64,000 bases of DNA, taken from Cheiracanthium punctorium (taxonomy: Eukaryota; Arthropoda; Arachnida; Araneae; Cheiracanthiidae). Below the pieces are notes generated by a model. That model was given only the letters and a program-made list of their open reading frames with translations, did not search any database and had not been told where the DNA came from. Both the position numbers and the translations under genes were made by a program. Positions 1 to 10,663 of the stretch are shown here, in pieces. The number at the start of each line of letters is the position of its first letter. Positions within the stretch are counted from its first letter, which is position 1. Where the stretch lies: the NCBI GenBank assembly GCA_038373885.1, contig JAWZYV010012517.1, forward strand, positions 62,001 through 126,000, written 5' to 3'.

Positions 1-1529
1 TACCTAATATGGTGATTCAATGGCAGACAACTGGCTGATAAAATACTTCAAATAGCTGAATGTGGCTGTACAGTGAAGTGAGCCAATGGGCTTTCAGAAT
101 GTTCTTTTATAATCTACACAGAAGTGATCTCTACCATAAAATATTCTAATTAAAAATGAGTGAGGGAATGGTCGGATATGTGAGTTGCAGGGCCTTTGTG
201 CAAAAATAAAATTATATGGAGCACCAAAAAATTATTTAGCACATTTCAATTATGTCCTGAATAATTGCTTATAAAATAATAAAAGTTTAAAAAGTGAAAA
301 TAAATAAATACATTAGAAAATATTTTTTATTTTTTTAAAAGTGCGTTGGTTACATTTGAGCGAATGACATTTTGTAGGTTTAAAGGGAGGAAAGTTTATA
401 TTTTTTTGTAAAAAAAAAGAAAGTCAAGAGGTCACTGTAACAAAGCTATATGTTTTACCAACAAAAAAGTTAATTTTTCCATTAAAAAATAAAAATATCT
501 ATTGGTTACATGATTTTAGCGTATTTGCGGAGAATCGCCCTTATATAGCTTTGATTTCACTGCAGCAGACAATTTCATTTTTTATTTTACCTTCACAATA
601 AATCTGACAATCGAAATCTGCTTGCTAAAATTTAAAGTATTAATGCTTTTTCGAATAATTTTCCAATTCTAAGCGAAACCTGAATTAGATTGCGTTGTTT
701 AGCGTACTTTCATTAAATGCGATGTATTTAGCCTTTGTTCGAGATAACGTTTAGGTTGTTGTACATAGACATTGAAAAATATTATTTGCAATAACGTTAC
801 AACTGTATGTAATCTCGAAGCATGAAAATATTTCATATGATTTCGAACTGTGCTATTATTCTAATAACTTGAATTGTTTTACGCATGAGATGTTTATGTA
901 ATGTAAGAAGATTATATTTTGAAACAATCTATATTTAAGTGAGAAGATTGTTAATACGCTTGTAGAATTAATGTGTGCAATATTTATTTTCATTAAATTA
1001 GAAATAAGTATTTTATGTTATGTAGAGAAACTTACAGTTTCAATATTAAAGGAAATATCACAGTTATTAACTTTATAATACAGTATCTCATAATTTTTTA
1101 ATGCAAACATTTAGCTGTTTCCAGATTTTGAGGAATGCTATCTATTAATTAGATCCGTTTTAATTTAAAATCTAAAGACATATTTTTCATTCGCGAACGT
1201 TATATAGTACAATTTTAGAAATACATTTTATAAATGGCATTCTAATGTAGCTGAAATATGTTATGAATTCTAAAGTGTGTCCTAGAAGAAAACGTTCTTT
1301 TAACTTAGAAGGCACTCTCAGAAGGAGTCAGAAGGAAAACATGAGAAAGTCATTGAACAAACGACTAAATCACCTCAAACAGCCAATGATTTCACTCCGA
1401 GTACCTCAAAAGGCTGTGCATTTAATAACGAAGAAAATGTTCCAACATCCGCAAGACCAGATCGACAGCAAAAACTAACTGTCTAAATAGGTTAGAAGTT
1501 CTCATGAGTGGGATTCATTATTCTAACAC
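1..1529. other. AT-rich sequence without a recognisable gene
   Basis: Mostly A and T with homopolymer runs and many stops in all frames. One weak open stretch on the + strand at about 1300-1486, without its own ATG, reads as a Ser/Thr/Pro-rich peptide (it contains the words KSPQTANDFTPSTSKG). Its composition is mildly protein-like, but I recognise no domain and cannot place it in a family. No RNA gene or clear repeat boundary was seen. Confidence 0.4.
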
Positions 1530-2115
1530 TGAGGAGCATGGGCGCAGGCAGAATATTTCCCAGGGGGGGGGGGTCAAAGATTACTCAAAGGGGGGGTCAA
1601 ATACTATTTTAACTTATGGTTACCATGTTGGAAATAGCAAAAAAAAGCAAGAGAAAACACTGCATAATAAAATCCAAGGGGGGCATTGCCCACCCCCCAC
1701 CCCCCTTTAAATTAATCAAAAGTTGAAAAATAACTTGAAACGTGCTACAGAACAGTCTTAAATGGGAAAAGTGCCGGTCATTGAGCAAAAGTTAAGCAAA
1801 AAAACATCAATTCAAAACTTGCATACGCGCTTCTAAAATATCAAAATGGTAAAAGTGCCAGTCATAAACCAAAGAATAAGCAATATAAATTTTTATTTTT
1901 GCAAATTCCGTAACAATTATTAGAAACTTTTCTTGGGGGGGGGGAAGAACCCCCCTTTTTTTTTTTACAAACATAATCATAAATTGAAAAATAACTTGAA
2001 ACGTGCTACAAAACTGTCTAAAATGGGGTAAAATAAAGGTCATCGACCAAAAATTATAAATTAAAAACTTGCATATACGTGCTTCACAATATCAATAAAT
2101 GGTAACTATGCCGGC
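1530..2115. repeat. G/C-tract repeat with a 260 bp direct duplication
   Basis: Two diverged direct copies of about 140 bp lie at about 1720-1860 and 1980-2111, offset by roughly 260 bp. Both start with TTGAAAAATAACTTGAAACG and end near ATATCAA.A.ATGGTAA. Runs of G and C (about 1561-1570, 1590-1596, 1690-1706, 1935-1957) lie beside them. Such G tracts also occur in the hAT MITE at 9997-10194, so this may be a decayed MITE cluster. I could not find matching terminal inverted repeats or a target duplication. Confidence 0.5.
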
Positions 2116-2290
2116 CCTACTATGCGTGCAATTCCATGCATGCCTAATAGGTTAAATGTAGGTTTGTAGAACATTAAATTATAAATGGGAAATTGGGGCG
2201 TGGGATGGTGAGTTTTCGAAACAGACCCTTAAGGTCAAAAAAAAAAGTTAATGGATTACATATTTATTAGACAGACATTTTTTTAATTCT

Positions 2291-3060
2291 AACTAATATT
2301 ATAAATGCGAAAGTGAGTTTATTTGTTTATGACGCTTTCACACCTAAACCGCTGAATCGAATTAAGATGAATTTTGGTTTAGATATAGATTGGACCCTGG
2401 AGAAGGTTATAGGCTAATTAGAATTTTAGATTTTTAATTATTAATTAAAAACCGTTTTTATGTTGCCATGCTTGGCGATTTCGCCCGTATCAAATGATTC
2501 ATGTTTTGAGCTAACAAGAATGCTATTACTTCAATGAAGAAGCGCGTGCATCTGAAAAACATTAAATACCACGGAAATTATGCCAGTTTTATGCCAAATC
2601 TATCTATTTATAATAATAAAAATGAATGTTCTCCAGATAAATCTACACTTCCCACACTTTTGATAATTTGAGCATATAAGCCCATGACTTCGGTAAAGTG
2701 CACCTGAGGCACAGAATTTTGAAATTTTAATTAATTTTCTAATTATTAATTAAAAACCATTTTATCGCCCGCACAAAATCATTTATGCTTTCTCGAAATA
2801 AAGCAGAAATTCTATTTGCAGATTCACATGCATTTGAAAAACATAAATATGGTATGGAAATTATGTTGATTTTTCGCCAAATTAAACAGCATTAGAAAGA
2901 AAAGTCCAAATGTGTTTCTTAAAGTTCATAAATTTCCAAATCCTACCAATAATATAAATGTGTACGTTTGTGTGTTTAGATGTTTTTGACTGAATCACGT
3001 GCAAATAGTTCAACGGATTTGGAAAAGTTTTTAATGAAGATAGCTTACGGTCCTGTCCTT
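2291..3060. repeat. Decayed interspersed repeats, TAATATTATAAATG type
   Basis: Two diverged starts of the same repeat occur at about 2293 (ACTAATATTATAAATGCG) and 2945 (ACCAATAATATAAATGTG). Each is followed by a GTTTGT-rich stretch and then by text resembling 'accgctgaatcgaattaagatgaattttgg'-type sequence, shared with a very widespread arthropod interspersed repeat. No open frame survives. Whether the parent is a SINE, an RTE-like element or a Helitron relic cannot be told from this window. Confidence 0.45.
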
Positions 3061-3430
3061 TTCAATCAGCAATTTTTCTTTAATAACTTCTACTAATTTC
3101 AATGTACGGTTACTTTTTCACAAAAGAGAAAAATTTGTAGCAGTTACTTTTGTTAAATTGTCAATCTTGTAAAGTATATTGAAATTAAATTAAAAGTTGG
3201 TTTCTAATCGTTTAGTTAATTTGCAATTTAGTGAATACAGGAGATAAGCTCAATATTATATATATATATATATTCTAAGTTCAAAATATTTTACGAATGC
3301 GCTGTTTCTCGTTTAGCTCTGCCGTAGCGGATTTAAATACAATAGCTTGACGGCACACTTCGGTATTAATTCAATGGTAGATAAATTTACTTATTTATTT
3401 ATTTTCTTATCATACGTATTGACGCTTAAA

Positions 3431-3464
3431 CATTATCGGTAAGCTTCCCATCTTACCGATAATG
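3431..3464. other. Perfect 13 bp inverted repeat (hairpin)
   Basis: Arms CATTATCGGTAAG (3431-3443) and CTTACCGATAATG (3452-3464) are perfect reverse complements separated by 8 nt. It lies 245 bp before the hAT MITE and beside moderately GC-rich sequence. Function unknown; it could be a transposon terminus or a chance foldback. Confidence 0.5.
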
Positions 3465-3708
3465 TCAGCTCCGCACGGTACTTCACTTCACGCGGAGAAA
3501 TTGCCAGTCGATTAAGCGACGAACGATTACCGTATACATGAGCGGGGGAATGGTTACCGTACACGTAGCCACGCCCTTGTTTCAAAAACGTGAACATGCA
3601 ACTCAAAAGTGAGAAGCAGAAACAGATGATGACCCGCAGCAGCGTTTGTAAGAAGAAAGACGTGCGATTGCCAGACGTCGACAAGCAATTTGGGTGAACC
3701 GCCTAAGT

Positions 3709-4148
3709 CAGTGTTTCTCAACCTGTAATGACTGACGGCACACTGAAAATTTCTTATTTCCGGCACACCTAAACATAAAAATTGCAAAGTTTGTGTGATT
3801 AAAAAAAATCGATAAATACAAATAACTTTAAAAAATTGTTCATTTACCAAAATAATAATAATAATAATACATTCAATGAAAGGGCTAAGCCTGTTTTTAC
3901 ATGGGTCTTGCTGCAAACAGCTGTTTCAAAAATTGCAGAATGGTTTTCCATGCTATGAAATAAAAGTTTCGTTCTTCTTGGTGTATAGCTCACTGAAAGC
4001 GAACAAGACAGGACATGATAAATAGAAAATGTCATATCGCTGATATGACACCATGCAGTTTTAATAATTTTTCAAAAGCCCTGGCAGCACATTAAACTAT
4101 ATCTCACGGCACATCAGTGTGCCGCGGCACACAGGTTGAGAAACACTG
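3709..4148. mobile_element. 440 bp hAT-type MITE with perfect 8 bp TSD
   Basis: The left end starts CAGTGTTTCTCAACCTGT and the right end finishes CAGGTTGAGAAACACTG, so the termini are inverted repeats of about 17 bp in the hAT 'CAGTG.TTCTCAACC' style. The flanks carry an exact 8 bp duplication, GCCTAAGT, at 3701-3708 and 4149-4156, which is the hAT length. The subterminal regions hold GGCACAC motifs in both orientations. There is no transposase frame inside, so the element is non-autonomous. It sits at the 5' edge of a Helitron-like coding fragment. Confidence 0.92.
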
Positions 4149-4156
4149 GCCTAAGT

Positions 4157-4440
4157 ACTTACAAATCCACCACAAATGTGGATATTCCGTACCACAATTT
4201 ACAACCTTTCAACGTGGCGTGCTTTCACTATGGAAGACTGCACTTCCCTAAGGAAAGAGTTAACAACCAAATCCACGGAAATTCCTTTGGCGAATGTTGT
4301 TTGCACGGCAAAATTGATGTAACACAGCCTGAATCTCCCAATAAACTGGTACGATAGCTTCTTCAACGTCATAGACTTTCCGGAGAATATTATAAACGAA
4401 CTAGAAACCTAGTACAGTCAATCGGCCTTAATCCACAAAC
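4157..4440 (+). pseudogene. Helitron helicase N-terminal fragment
   Basis: Directly after the MITE's target duplication, the + frame carries a segment with FNVACFHYGRLHFPKERVN, then CCLHGKID and LPNK-type words, then HRLSGEYYKR. This arrangement (a Cys/His-containing stretch, then CC.HGK, then a region leading into the Rep helicase-like domain) matches the N-terminal part of Helitron replication-helicase proteins as I know them. A stop follows the NKLVR segment. A further Helitron-like piece at 8557-8820 would follow this one in protein order, so the two may be parts of one element separated by later DNA. Confidence 0.55.
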
Positions 4441-4620
4441 ATTTTTTTAAGTCAATACTGAAAAAAATCTCATTTTCGAATACATTTTTAATTTGGATGT
4501 TCCCAATTGGTTACATTGGCCAGTAAAAGTTTAAAAGGAAATTTTCCTTTTGCTGTTTTGAGAATGAAACTTGTGCCGTGGGCTGTGTGCAGCAGTGACA
4601 AGTTTCTTTTTTCACTGCAG

Positions 4621-4761
4621 GGTCGCAGTATACTTTCAAGACTAAACAAACCAAAACTTCAGGAGCTCAACCGATTAATGAAACATGAAGATGATGATGA
4701 GGCGAGATCCCCCCAGCAGGATGCCCAAGAAATAATTAAAGACGTTTTAGCCTCCCTTTTT
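4621..4761 (+). CDS. Candidate internal exon, unknown protein
   Basis: A 141 nt open segment starts immediately after TTTTTTCACTGCAG, a good 3' splice site, and ends immediately before GTAAGT, a consensus donor. It is exactly 47 codons, phase 0 at both ends. The peptide begins GRSILSRLNKPKLQELNRL, then is acidic (EDDDE), and ends DVLASLF. It does not resemble transposase or reverse transcriptase and looks like a helical, charged piece of a cellular protein. I cannot name the gene. It lies between two Helitron-like fragments, so it may be a captured exon rather than part of a resident gene. Confidence 0.5.
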
Positions 4762-5160
4762 GTAAGTTTCTTTGAGCATTTCTTGACATTGTGAAATTTT
4801 ACGTTATCGAGTCGAAGTTGAAAAAGTGTGTACCATTTTGGTTTGTCTCTTGTCTGTCCGTCCGTGCCCCGACAGGGTGTCCACCGGCGAGTGAAAAGGC
4901 GACTTTTACTACTAATTTTAAGATTAGACGACTTTTTTTTATCAAAAAATGTATTTTCATACTATTTTCAAGTTTTTGGCTACTTGTACCTTTCTCCAGG
5001 AGACTTATTTTAAAATAGGGTTTTGGTTTTTGTCAACTTCCTTTTCTTTTCAAAGTTGCTATTGGTCGTTCATCCAACATTCTAATCTATTTTTTTAATC
5101 GTGCTATAAAAATAAATGTACTACATGCTCTATATAATGCATCAAGTCTTTTAATTTATT
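4762..5160. other. No gene seen
   Basis: AT-rich sequence following the candidate exon donor. It has open frames of 60-75 codons without recognisable motifs, and I treat it as intron or intergenic DNA. Confidence 0.4.
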
Positions 5161-5511
5161 ACTAGCTGCGTGCTCGTTCTCTGCACGGTAGGGAACAAAA
5201 CTTGTATAGTTCGAATTGATTCCAGTGATTTGGAATCTAAAAATAAGCAAAATTATTTGACTCTTGGCGTAAAGTTACTCATTATTTATTCGTAAAGTTA
5301 GTATAAGTACTGACCTGTGAACATTGTTAATATTATGACTGAAAAAACTATGTCGGTGTCATTCACGACCAGAAAAGAAAAGCGTGACCCTTTGCAGTGA
5401 AAATTCCTAATTTTCAAATGTCTCATTTCTGCATAATACTCTGTTTTAGATTTAAACTATGCCATTAATACCTTAGATACTACATGATGTGGAAAACCGT
5501 TTTATTTTATA
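5161..5511 (+). repeat. Family A repeat, copy 1 (5' part only)
   Basis: It starts ACTAGCTGCGTGCTCGTTCT followed by CTGCACGG, the same start as the copies at 5512, 7136 and 41383. Its first 300 bp parallel the copy at 41383: both contain GTATAGTTCGAAT/ATAATTCGAAT, then CCAGTGAT.GGAATCTAA, then a segment ending CTACATGATGT.G. The copy is cut off where copy 2 begins. No coding frame is present. Confidence 0.55.
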
Positions 5512-7135
5512 ACTAGCTGAAGTACCCGTTCTTCGCACGGGAATGAATGGACTTTTTGATATTACGATTTGTGGTGATTACTATTCATTGTAATAAAGAG
5601 ATATAGCAAAATGGATATCGCATTATATTGTGTTCAATAACCATGCATACCGAATTTCAAGGCAATCGTTTGTACGGCGCAGAAGGCCATGCGGCATAGC
5701 GCAATCTAGTGGCGAGTTTTAGCAAAACGGATACGGCGAAAATATTCTTCGCATTCAGATATCGATGTATACGAATTTTCATGACGATCGGCTCGATAGT
5801 CCTGAAGTTCATGTGTTGACGTGACATCTAGTGCCAAGTTATAGGAAAATGGATAGCACCAAACTCTTCCCTTTGTTCAAATATCTATGTATACCTATTT
5901 TCATAGCCATCAGTTGCACAGTCAAAAATTGATACACTGCAGGGTCATCTAGTAGTTAATTCAAGTAATGATTTGCTACAGCGCCGTCAAGTGGCGAATT
6001 ATAGCAAAATGGATAACGCCAAAATATTCTCATTGTTCAAATAGCTATGTATACTGATTTTCATAGCGACCGTTTGAATGGTCAAGAATTTGGCCTGCTA
6101 CAGCGTCATCTAGTGGCGAGTTCAAATAAAATCTAGTTTCAAATCTAAGCCTAGCCAAAGTGCCAACATATGCCATTTTGCAAGCGTTTTTTCAGGAAAT
6201 CATTCGAAGCATTGACTTAGCAGCAATCAATATGGGAAATGGTTCGACCGTGAAAAAGTAAAGCAAGCCTTTATTTGAAAAGTGGAATCCCTTAATACAG
6301 CCAAATTTTTTAAAATTATCAACTATAACGTGTTTTATTCATCGTTACTCCGATGTACTAAATGAGAAGATTTCAATTTTCTGAAATTTGGCAGAATTCC
6401 CCCAACTTAAATCAATGTACTCATTTGGCCAGAATTCTGTAGATAGATCGCTTGTAATCCCTTAATAACTGCATTATTTCTTCACGGATCATTAAAATTT
6501 AATGCTGTATTCTAATAAAACCTTTGCACATGTTTTCAAAAATCTATTTCCTTAAGCTCTCAATAAATTGCGCCAAGCCGAAATCTGTGCTAACCGCTAG
6601 AACTCACTTTCTAAAAATCAGCATTTGAGCCAATTTTTTTTTTTTTTTTTTTTTTTCGCCAAACTAAAAAAATTTACCTATTTGCCTTGGAAATCTTCAA
6701 TTCTTATTGTTTTGCGTATAAAACATTTCATTCCTGCTCCGATTTCCCATGCAAACGATATTATAATTTAAAAAAAATAACCTTACGAATATAAACTAAC
6801 AAAAAAAAAATCATTATTATTCTTTTATTTTTACTTTGAGAATTTAAAACATTTTATTCGGCAAAATCGCCACACATGGCAACCACGATCCTTATTTCAC
6901 ACTTTTTTCACTACAGGGGTTACCATTGCGGCAAGCTTTTTGCGTGGAGAGCATAAAAAATCTCTTAAATTCCGGGAACGGGTAGACTTTCAAAGTTTTA
7001 AAGTGGACTATGATTTATTCGAAATTATTATTTCACATATCTGTGCTAAATTTCAGGCCGATAGGTCCATTTTTGTGGATTTGTATACGAATCAAATCCA
7101 CAAACAAACAGAATTTCATTTTTATTTATAAGATT
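5512..7135 (+). repeat. Family A repeat, copy 2
   Basis: It starts ACTAGCTGAAGTACCCGTTC TTCGCACGGG, in which CCCG and CGGG can pair, and ends near TTTATTTATAAGATTA. The part from about 6330 to 6950 is clearly homologous to 43240-43800 in the copy that splits the gypsy element. Shared landmarks are TTTCTGAAATTTGGCAG, the CAATAAATTGCGCCAAG-type segment, TTTTGCGTATAAAA, and ACACATGGCAACC followed by TACAGGGGTTAC. There are no long open frames. It is non-coding here and its superfamily is unknown. Confidence 0.6.
5600..6130 (+). repeat. Tandem repeat of about 117-120 bp inside family A
   Basis: Diverged monomers start with AGCAAAATGGATA at about 5605, 5722, 5842 and 6003. Each contains a CTATGTATAC.GATTTTCATAG segment and ends with a GC.TCATCTAGTGGCGAGTT segment. 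Successive starts are about 117, 120 and 161 bp apart, the last interval containing an extra partial unit. This is an internal minisatellite of the repeat rather than a separate locus. Confidence 0.65.
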
Positions 7136-8559
7136 AAATAGTTGTGTACCTGCTCTTCGCAAGGCAGAGGAGAACATTTTCCTAAAATGTGATCATAACT
7201 ACTTGTGACAAAACAGAATCTCCAAGAAGAAAGGAAGTTCTGTTACAGTCTTTTCTATTGAAACTACCGCGGGATATATTAACGCGACTTAGAATCTATA
7301 TATATAATACGCTATCGTATGCCGGCCGAAAGTGGTCCGATTTTAGACCACTTTTAACATGTGACAGCTTGATCAACATATGACAACTTGAATGAAAACA
7401 TTTTTGAATATACGCTAATGTACGCGGTACCAAAATCGACGATACTGAAATCAACAGTATTGATAAACTGCTTAATGGCAACAGCTAAATTTATTATGGT
7501 TTTATGTTAATTTAATTATCATACGTGATAGTTTGAATGAAAATAGCACGTTAACATTGTTATTAATAAACTAGAGGGGGCCCCTTGTTGGTCATAATCA
7601 GGTCCTGTTTAACACCGCAATATATTTCCAGCAATTCGAAAACGTGTCCCGTTTGAATTCTCAATTGAAAATAATGCTGGATAATTCACCGAAGAAAAAA
7701 CAGCATTCAATTATTTTTCTGGCTATGTAAAATAAAGAATATTTCATGCGTGCGTATGTTTTACTTGTGAGTCCGTTATTCTGATTGAGTTTCGAAAGGG
7801 GTTTTAAACTCGTGACATCAAAATGACGCACATTTCACATGTGAAAACTCAGTTATTTTAAAGTAATTTTATTTATTTTTCTCAACTGGCAATTTTAATC
7901 ATTGTTACTGTTTCCAAGACAACCAAACCGCAAGATATCATACCGAGATTTTAAAGTAGCAACTATTGAAATAAAAATCCATCTTTACTTAAAAATTCTC
8001 CTAATTTATATTTTTCCTCCGTTCTTCTTTTAAAAGTGGGCGAATTGTATGCTCTGTCTTTTGCCGAAATATAAAAAAGTTATGACTGATAGAATTTAAG
8101 ATGTAGCAGTTTAAAATATTTTTTAAACTGCTGACTGAAAGTCAGAGTCAAATTTAATTTTATTTGAAAAATTCCCCAAAATCTACAAATTATGTTACAT
8201 AGTCAAAACAAACTGTTTTCGAAAGAAAATTTTTTCCTCTATCCGATGATGCAAACAACGTTTTACTGCGAGTGTAATTACCGGCGTTATTACGTATTAA
8301 GCGAGAAAAATCGCTAAAAATCGGACAAAACGTAAAATAAAACATTTTCTAATTCGAATTTCGAAAAAAATCGCTCTGAGGCGTGTTAGAATCTGTTCTA
8401 GCGAAGCCGTATGCAAAATTCGGTAGGTCTGCGACCAACCGTCTAGGCGCAATGTGATCGAGAGACGCGCACAAGAAGATCAGTGGTCACAAACCTACCT
8501 ACATACTTACATACATAGCTACATACAATGTTTACTCTCGTATTTTATTATATAAGATT
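7136..8559 (+). repeat. Family A-like repeat, copy 3, with a 9 bp hairpin
   Basis: It begins with a GTACCTGCTCTTCGCAAGG variant of the family A start and ends with a tetranucleotide tract (CTAC/ATAC) followed by TATTTTATTATATAAGATT, like the end of the other copies. A perfect hairpin, AAAGTGGTC (7329-7337) and GACCACTTT (7346-7354), lies near the 5' end. The rest is AT-rich and non-coding. Homology over the middle is weaker than between copies 2 and 4, so the boundaries are approximate. Confidence 0.45.
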
Positions 8560-8820
8560 CAGAATTTGAACGCTTGCTTTGCAATGGCTTCGTTCACCGT
8601 AGATGATGACCGAACAATTAATAATCGAGGTATATACAGTTACGTTGCGAGCGGTCATGTTTATCATAAACTTTAGCTGCTCATCCAACTCAAAATTTCG
8701 AGGGTGAATTTGAACGTCCTCAATATGGACAAATATGTTTCTTGGTTAATGATGACGCTGTTAGAGAAAGCATGAAAAATCCCTTAACGATGGTATCAGC
8801 GAAGACTTGATGACTTTGTT
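8557..8820 (+). pseudogene. Helitron helicase-like domain fragment
   Basis: In + frames the text reads NLNACFAMASFTVDD, then RGIYSYVASGHVYHKL, a stop, and after a frame change FERPQYGQICFLVNDDAV followed by KNPL. This is the order of the Helitron 'helicase-like' region: a Phe/Ala-rich strand, a G.VYH motif, then a YGQ.. segment. It would follow the fragment at 4157-4440 in protein order. It ends where a 3' fragment of the I-like retrotransposon begins. Confidence 0.55.
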
Positions 8821-8821
8821 C

Positions 8822-8905
8822 GGTTTGGTTTGGTTAACTGGGGTTTAATCGCACAAGGTCCAAAAAGGATAAACTGTGCCAGACTATGTTTAAAACCAGA
8901 AAAGT
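8822..8905 (-). mobile_element. 3'-end fragment of the I-like non-LTR family
   Basis: The + strand shows a decayed GGTTTGGTTTGGTTAACTGG tail followed by GGTTTAATCGCACAAGGTCC and GTGCCAGAC, which is the 3' terminal block found in every I-like copy of this window. Only about 80 bp are present, so this is an extreme 5' truncation. Three imperfect repeats of AAAGTAATCTTAAG (8899-8950) follow it. Confidence 0.75.
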
Positions 8906-9033
8906 AATCTTAAGTAAAAAGTAATCTTAAGTTAAAAAGTAATCTTAAAACAAAGATTGATCAATCTTTATATTTCGATGAATTTAATATGACAGTGTTT
9001 CAAATTCTCCGATAAATTTTAGAGTTTGTTGAT

Positions 9034-10528
9034 ATGGTGAATTCGTCAGCTGTAAAGTTTTTTTATGCCGTCGATAATGAGAAACAGTTTATACGTGATA
9101 CATTAGTATATTTTGAAAAGTTATTAAATGAGAATAATCTTATTGCTGGTAAATCCTCTCCAATAATTTCTTACGATGCCAAAATGATGGGAGAAGAGCT
9201 GTTCCAACACCACACTATCGAAATGCTGGCTGAAAGAAAATTTGTGACTGAGGAGGAGTTATCGGAGGAAATCAATTAACATGACAATTTTCTAGAAGTC
9301 TCTCAATCGTCAGATGAAGAATTCGAACAATTAGAAGAGAGCAAAAGAAAAGTAAATTATGTTCCACTAGAACGCAAAAGAAAAACTGTAAAACTTTCTA
9401 GAGAACACCCTAAGTGGAGTTTATCTACAATACGCAAAAAAAAAAAAAAAAAAAAAAAAAAGATGCTATCAATTGAAAAAAAAAAGGCCCATTTCAAAGA
9501 TTGGGAAAAAGACGTACAAACAGGTGGTACAGCATTTCAAAAATATGCTTTTGCTGATGCATGGACGTATGATCGCTTTCAAAAGGCTCGACAAAATTAC
9601 GATCTAGTCACAATGAGAAACTTACAAGAATGGGCTCTAGCAGCTGCTGCACAGTTCGAAGACTTTCATTTTAAAGCGTTCAATACATGGGTTAAAACTT
9701 TCAAAAGAAGGCATAATATATGCCAATGTAAAGTTACAAGGTTCGTGGGAAGGCAAAAAGTCATTTCAATAAATGAAATGTTAGCATCTGCAGATGCATT
9801 TAGAATGCAAACTAGAGAACTTATTCCATCTTATGAGAAGGATTTTGACATAAAGACAGATCAAACAGGTATTTTAAGCTCTTCGCTTTTTTTCCTTACT
9901 AAAAGTGTTAAATTGTTTCCAATTCATATACAAAAACATCATTCAAATGTTTGCTATTTTTGTGGCTTATATATCCTCCATACGTAACATGAGTAGCAGT
10001 GGCATAGCCAAGGTGTGTGTGTGTGTGTGTGTGAGAGGGGGGGGGGTGATAGGGAGGTCACAATGAAGAAATTTTTTCCATACAAAATGTATATTCTTCA
10101 CTCTCTTATCACACACACGTATACATATAAGTGAATTGCAGTAGTCGTAACCCCCCCACCCCTCCTAAATGAAAATTTTCTGGCTATGTCACTGATGAGT
10201 AGTATCATCTAAACAATAAATTTTTGAGAGGGTAGTATAATATTATATTTCTGATAAATTGTGCTACATTCTTTTAATTTTTTTTAGGATGCCAGTATCG
10301 GACAACTTTTAATCGATGCCATAGCAAACGGGGAGAGAAGACAGTTCTCATTCAGAAGGGCAGCTTAAGGAAAATTACCCATTCATATACAGCACGATAT
10401 TCCTTTTCGCTTTCAGGAAAGAATTTGCCTACAGTATTTGTATGCTTTAAGATGCGAGGGAGAGAACGAAAATTGCTATTGATGAATGTTAAAAAAAATA
10501 CAAAAATGTTGTTGTGACTTGTTCGACA
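9034..10528 (+). pseudogene. pogo-like transposase, two exons, broken
   Basis: Exon 1 runs to 9868. It carries a CENP-B/Tc5-type helix-turn-helix segment (EWALAAAAQFEDFHFKAFN then VKTFKRRHNI) and reaches the DxT/QTG motif TDQTG. A GT donor at 9869 and an AG acceptor preceded by a T-run at 10286-10287 remove 419 nt and join T-G-C in frame. Exon 2 continues with CQYRTTFNR, KTVLIQKGSL, THSYT and VFVCF, the DDE-core start of this pogo/Tigger-like family. Defects are an in-frame stop at 9277-9279, an A-run at about 9436-9461 that codes for poly-Lys, and frame loss after about 10440. The frame fades at VVVTCST near 10528, before the rest of the DDE domain. It is not functional. Confidence 0.72.
9997..10194. 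mobile_element. 198 bp hAT-type MITE inside the transposase intron
   Basis: The termini are CAGTGGCATAGCCA (9997-10010) and TGGCTATGTCACTG (10181-10194), inverted repeats with one mismatch. The flanks carry an exact 8 bp duplication ATGAGTAG at 9989-9996 and 10195-10202. The body contains a GT microsatellite, a G run and a C run, the same style as the G/C-tract repeats near 1560 and 24880. It lies wholly inside the intron, so splicing would still remove it. Confidence 0.88.
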
Positions 10529-10663
10529 ACAGCACGTCGTCGGGACGGCCCGTACAAAGCAGAAGCAGAAGGCTCGCATGTCAACGGGAGGCAAAGTTTA
10601 CATAAAGAAGCATCTGGCTGATTTGGCAGCCGCTAGTAAGAGCGGCCCCGCCAGTCAGGTAAA
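10529..10663 (+). other. GC-rich segment of unknown origin
   Basis: Between the end of recognisable pogo-like sequence and the start of the BEL/Pao relic lie about 135 bp that are far richer in G and C than their surroundings. One frame is open (it contains MSTGGKVYIKKHLADLAAAS), and it ends near CCAGTCAGGTAAAC, a possible splice donor. I do not recognise the peptide. It might be a captured exon or part of an unrelated element. Confidence 0.3.

Noticed and set aside
1263..1478. 71-codon ATG frame in AT-rich DNA
   Set aside because: The peptide has no motif, and an overlapping frame without ATG looks more protein-like. Neither can be supported as a gene.
3554..4035. Minus-strand frames of 60-120 codons across the hAT MITE
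   Set aside because: They cross the MITE boundary and contain low-complexity stretches, so they are chance frames.
5600..6130. CRISPR-like array
   Set aside because: The 117-120 bp units are diverged tandem monomers of a eukaryotic repeat. There are no short identical repeats with unique spacers.
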